Shown here: positions 6,496-8,553 of the stretch, piece after piece | Layout of the letters: each line of letters starts with the position of its first letter | How positions within the stretch are numbered: the stretch's first letter is position 1 | Assembly: GCA_027451915.1 (NCBI GenBank) | Contig: DAIDHU010000547.1 | Coordinates: 1 to 8,553 of the forward strand | DNA length: 8,553 nt | Origin: Thiomonas sp. | GTDB lineage: Bacteria; Pseudomonadota; Gammaproteobacteria; Burkholderiales; Burkholderiaceae_C | Direction of reading: 5' to 3' | Program-made: the position numbers and the translations under genes | The notes under the pieces: generated by a model | What the model was told of the DNA's origin: nothing | Seen by the model: the letters and a program-made list of their open reading frames with translations, nothing else | Databases searched by the model: none

Positions 6496-7053
6496 TCAGT
6501 GCTGGGCGTCCTTGCTGCCGGCGGGCTGCGCGAGGGCCTGGATCACCGCGTTGGTCAGGTCGAGCCTGGGATCGATGTACACCGCGCTCTGGAACACGGC
6601 ATCCAGGTGCCTCTGCGCGGCGATGTGCTCGACCACCCGGCGCGCGCGCTTGAGCAGGGACTGGATGTCGGCGCTGCGCTGGGCGTCCAGGTCTTCATTG
6701 AAGGCCTGCTTGGCGTCCTGGATATGCTGCGCGAGCTCGGTGATGCGGGTCTGCGCGGCGATGCGCTGGTCCTCGGACATCACCAGGGAGTTGGCCTGCA
6801 GCTTGGCCTTCTGCGCGTCCAGATCCTGTTCCATGGCCTTGATCTTCTGGCTGCGCGGCAGGAATTCCTGGCGCAACTGCTGGGCTTCCTGGCGAGCAGG
6901 CGCCGATTCCTGCAGCACGCGCTCGATGTCGATGTAACCGATGCGCCCCGGCGCGGGCGCGCTAGCGGCCTGGGCCAGGCCGGCGCAGCCCAGCAGGGCC
7001 GCGCACAGCAGCGCCTTGAGCGCCAGGGCTGGATGCGTCGGGAGATGCGCCAT
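6496..7053 (-). CDS. Skp/OmpH-like periplasmic protein
   Basis: The 185-residue exported protein is of the OmpH/Skp family, whose members are trimeric periplasmic chaperones that hold unfolded outer-membrane proteins. The N-terminus (1-29) is a signal peptide with a short His/Lys n-region, a hydrophobic core and a cleavage-like AQA|A at 27-30. A competing lipobox-like LLGC ends at Cys23. The mature part begins with the family strand GRIGYIDIERVLQESA (36-51). Long charged helices at about 52-145 form the expected coiled-coil arms. The closing segment AVYIDPRLDLTNAVIQAL (157-174) matches the family C-terminus. skp normally lies beside bamA and lpxD; here it stands alone, so it may be a paralogue and I give no symbol. 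ATG 7053 fits the signal peptide but lacks a clear ribosome-binding site. TTG 7095 has AGGA six bases upstream and would add 14 residues ahead of the signal. A terminator follows. Confidence 0.85.
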   Translation of the reverse strand: MAHLPTHPALALKALLCAALLGCAGLAQAASAPAPGRIGYIDIERVLQESAPARQEAQQLRQEFLPRSQKIKAMEQDLDAQKAKLQANSLVMSEDQRIAAQTRITELAQHIQDAKQAFNEDLDAQRSADIQSLLKRARRVVEHIAAQRHLDAVFQSAVYIDPRLDLTNAVIQALAQPAGSKDAQH

Positions 7054-7205
7054 GGGGAATGCCTGAGGATTCTGCGTGGAATGCGATGGGTACAAGACGC
7101 ATCCTAGGCAGCGAACATGAGGCGAGCCTTAAGCCGGGTCCGGACAGCCTGTCCCGGAGCTGGCCCCGGAGGTCCGGAGGCGCTCCCGAGGCGCTCCAGA
7201 GACCC
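7054..7205. other. 152-nt spacer between feoC and the Skp-like gene
   Basis: I find no Fur-box-like or Rho-independent terminator sequence here. On the minus strand TAGGAT (complement of 7101-7106 region) could be a -10 element for the Skp-like gene, but no good -35 is spaced from it; part of the same motif could instead serve as a ribosome-binding site for TTG 7095. A small dyad GGACAG/CTGTCC lies at 7142-7154, and a 10-bp direct repeat, GAGGCGCTCC, occurs at 7177-7186 and 7188-7197. Confidence 0.45.
7177..7197. repeat. Tandem 10-bp direct repeat after feoC
   Basis: GAGGCGCTCC occurs twice at 7177-7186 and 7188-7197, an 11-base period, starting about 8 nt beyond the feoC stop codon in the direction of transcription. 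The period is one helical turn, so both copies face the same side of the DNA. It may equally be a chance slippage duplication in GC-rich sequence. Confidence 0.45.
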
Positions 7206-7508
7206 TCAGGCAGCCAGCGGGCGCAACGCGATGGTGCGGGGCCGGTCCTGCGCGCCGGGCTCGCGCCACTGGTACAGGGCGGCCGGCACCGCCGAGCCCC
7301 CACACTGGCCGCAGCTGCCGCAGCCGCCGCTGCCGCAGGCCCCGGCCGCGGGCGCCTCGGCGGTCACCGCCATGCCGCGGCGGGTCCAGTGCGCCAGCAG
7401 GTCTTCCACCACGCCGAGGGGAAGGCGCAGTTCCGCGGCCAGTTGCCCGGCCGAAACCATTCCACGCTGGCGCAAGAGCTCGCGCACCTGGAACAGCGGG
7501 CCGTTCAT
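7206..7508 (-). CDS. feoC: FeoC-like winged-helix protein with four-cysteine cluster
   Basis: The 100-residue protein is of the FeoC family, small cytoplasmic partners of the ferrous-iron transporter FeoB. Studied members bind an oxygen-sensitive Fe-S cluster and influence FeoB stability. The N-terminal winged helix spans about 1-50 (LFQVRELLRQRGMVSAGQLA, 5-24; then VVEDLLAHWTRRGM, 33-46). The wing carries Cys58, Cys63, Cys66 and Cys69 in a C-x4-C-x2-C-x2-C pattern embedded in glycine. The C-terminal part ends in a basic strand (RPRTIALRP). The ATG overlaps the feoB stop as ATGA, and a strong GGAGGAG (complement of 7516-7522) lies seven bases upstream, which fixes the start. It is the last gene of the feo operon in this window. 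Whether it regulates transcription or acts only on FeoB cannot be read from sequence. Confidence 0.9.
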   Translation of the reverse strand: MNGPLFQVRELLRQRGMVSAGQLAAELRLPLGVVEDLLAHWTRRGMAVTAEAPAAGACGSGGCGSCGQCGGSAVPAALYQWREPGAQDRPRTIALRPLAA

Positions 7509-8553
7509 GCCGAGGCTCCTCCGGAGGCGGGGCGCAGACCACCGGAGCGTACCTTGCCGCTTCCGTACTGGCGCAAGGCCAGGACCAGCAGTGCGAATCC
7601 CAGCAGGCATGCGCCGACCCAGCCGGCCGATGCCGCCGGGTGCGCCGCGAAGGTGCCGAGCTGGTAGATGGTGGTGGCCGCTGCCCAGGCCACGCCGACA
7701 CCGTAGGCGATGGAAAACACCATCCAGCCCCAGCCGACCTCGCGCCGAAGCGCGCCCATGGTGCTGGCGCAGGGAACGTACAGAAGCACGAACACCAGGT
7801 AGGCGAAGGCCGACAGCGGCGTGAAGGCCGCCGCCAGGCCCGCCAGGGTCGCGTTGCTGGCGCCGGAGGCCTGGGCCGCCTGCGCGGCGGTGTTGAGCTC
7901 GTGCAGGCCCAGGGGATCGAGCAGGTCGCTGAAGAAGGACTTCGCATTGGCGGGAATCGTGCCCAGCGCCTCGCGCAACCTGGCCAGCACCTCGGGGTCG
8001 CGGTAGTTCTGCAGGGCATCCGCGGATTGCTGGCGCTGGTAGATGCCGTTGAGGGTGCCGATCACCACCTCCTTGGCCGCCGCGCCCGCGACCAGCCCGG
8101 CTACCGCGGGCCAGTCACCTCGGCGCAGGCCCATGGGCTCGAACACCGGAGCGACGGCCCGGCTGGCCTGGGCGAGCAGCGAATGGTCGATGTGCGTGGC
8201 CCGCAGCCCCTGCGCGGTCCAGCCGATGCCCGGCAGGATGAACAACACCAGGCCGATGGCGGTGATTACCTTGCCCACCCGCAGGATGAAAACCTTCAGG
8301 CGCTGCCAGCTTTGCAGGGCCACGCTGCGCAGGCTGGGCAGGCGGTAGGGGGGGAGCTCCATCACGAAGGGCGGCGGCTCGCCGCGGATGGCCGTACGCC
8401 CGAGCATCCAGGCGCTCAGCAAGGCCACGACGATGCCCAGCAGGTACAGCAGGAACACCACCTGGCCCCCGTTGGCGCGGAAGAACACCACGGCGAAGGC
8501 CATGTAGATGGTCAGGCGCGCGGAGCAGGACATGAAGGGCTGCATGAGCACCG
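7505..8553 (-). CDS. feoB: Ferrous iron transport protein FeoB, C-terminal half (cut by window edge)
   Basis: FeoB is the GTP-dependent inner-membrane ferrous-iron transporter. The visible 348 residues are the C-terminal membrane half; the N-terminal G domain lies beyond the right edge. Signatures are QPFMSCSARL at the edge (Gate motif with its conserved Cys), the GDWPAVAGLVAGAAAKEVVIGTLNGIY block (145-171 of the visible part) and LLYVPCASTMGALRRE (256-271) with the second conserved Cys. Membrane segments are near 14-24, 31-50, 87-110, 147-171, 245-262, 275-298 and 309-327. In the first Gate motif, the usual Gly and Pro of SCGARLPVY are Ser and Thr here (SCSARLTIY). The C-terminal tail is short and polar. 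The stop overlaps the feoC start. Regulation by Fur or FNR cannot be judged because the promoter is outside the window. Confidence 0.96.
   Translation of the reverse strand, partial: VLMQPFMSCSARLTIYMAFAVVFFRANGGQVVFLLYLLGIVVALLSAWMLGRTAIRGEPPPFVMELPPYRLPSLRSVALQSWQRLKVFILRVGKVITAIGLVLFILPGIGWTAQGLRATHIDHSLLAQASRAVAPVFEPMGLRRGDWPAVAGLVAGAAAKEVVIGTLNGIYQRQQSADALQNYRDPEVLARLREALGTIPANAKSFFSDLLDPLGLHELNTAAQAAQASGASNATLAGLAAAFTPLSAFAYLVFVLLYVPCASTMGALRREVGWGWMVFSIAYGVGVAWAAATTIYQLGTFAAHPAASAGWVGACLLGFALLVLALRQYGSGKVRSGGLRPASGGASA

Noticed and set aside
5300..6937. Long open plus-strand frame opposite the kinase and the Skp-like gene
   Set aside because: It crosses two well-supported minus-strand genes and a terminator, and its translation shows no recognisable domain. 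It is a shadow of codon bias.
7142..7154. GGACAG/CTGTCC dyad as the feo operon terminator
   Set aside because: The stem is only five to six base pairs with a minimal loop, and no T-run follows on either strand.

Overview
The window is dense, GC-rich bacterial DNA with strong G/C bias at third codon positions. The gene set includes osmoregulated periplasmic glucan synthesis, a FeoB/FeoC iron system, a Skp/OmpH-like periplasmic protein and a NarX-type histidine kinase. This fits a Gram-negative proteobacterium, most likely a betaproteobacterium. That placement is an impression from protein style and GC content; nothing in the window fixes the taxon.

Left part (1-4669, plus strand): a compact operon. 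A possible tail of an upstream gene overlaps a MacA/HlyD-type periplasmic adaptor (61-1245). After a 38-nt gap comes an OpgG/OpgD-family glucan protein with a twin-arginine signal (1284-2813). Its stop overlaps the start of the membrane glucosyltransferase OpgH (2810-4669) as ATGA. OpgH makes the beta-glucan backbone at the inner membrane and OpgG/D acts on it in the periplasm. The adaptor ahead of them is unusual and suggests a link between glucan synthesis and a tripartite or ABC-type envelope transporter lying upstream. The adaptor-opgD gap holds a perfect 12-bp inverted repeat just before the opgD start, where a Shine-Dalgarno sequence would normally be.

Middle part (4670-6495): a 184-nt spacer with two small GGGT/ACCC palindromes precedes a small helical protein of unknown function (4854-5192, plus). 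It converges on, and overlaps by 7 nt, a soluble PAS-HisKA_3 histidine kinase (5186-6280, minus). No response regulator is present. A strong Rho-independent terminator at about 6391-6420 (minus) separates the kinase from the next gene and settles the kinase start.

Right part (6496-8553, minus strand): an isolated Skp/OmpH-like periplasmic protein (6496-7053). Upstream of it lies the end of a feo operon, with the FeoB C-terminal half (7505 to the window edge) overlapping feoC (7206-7508) as ATGA. FeoB is the ferrous-iron transporter of the inner membrane. FeoC is a small winged-helix protein with a four-cysteine cluster.

No tRNA, rRNA, CRISPR array, insertion sequence or phage element was seen. 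No gap without a gene exceeds 300 bases. The best candidates for something new are the adaptor-opgD-opgH arrangement and the intergenic hairpin inside it.
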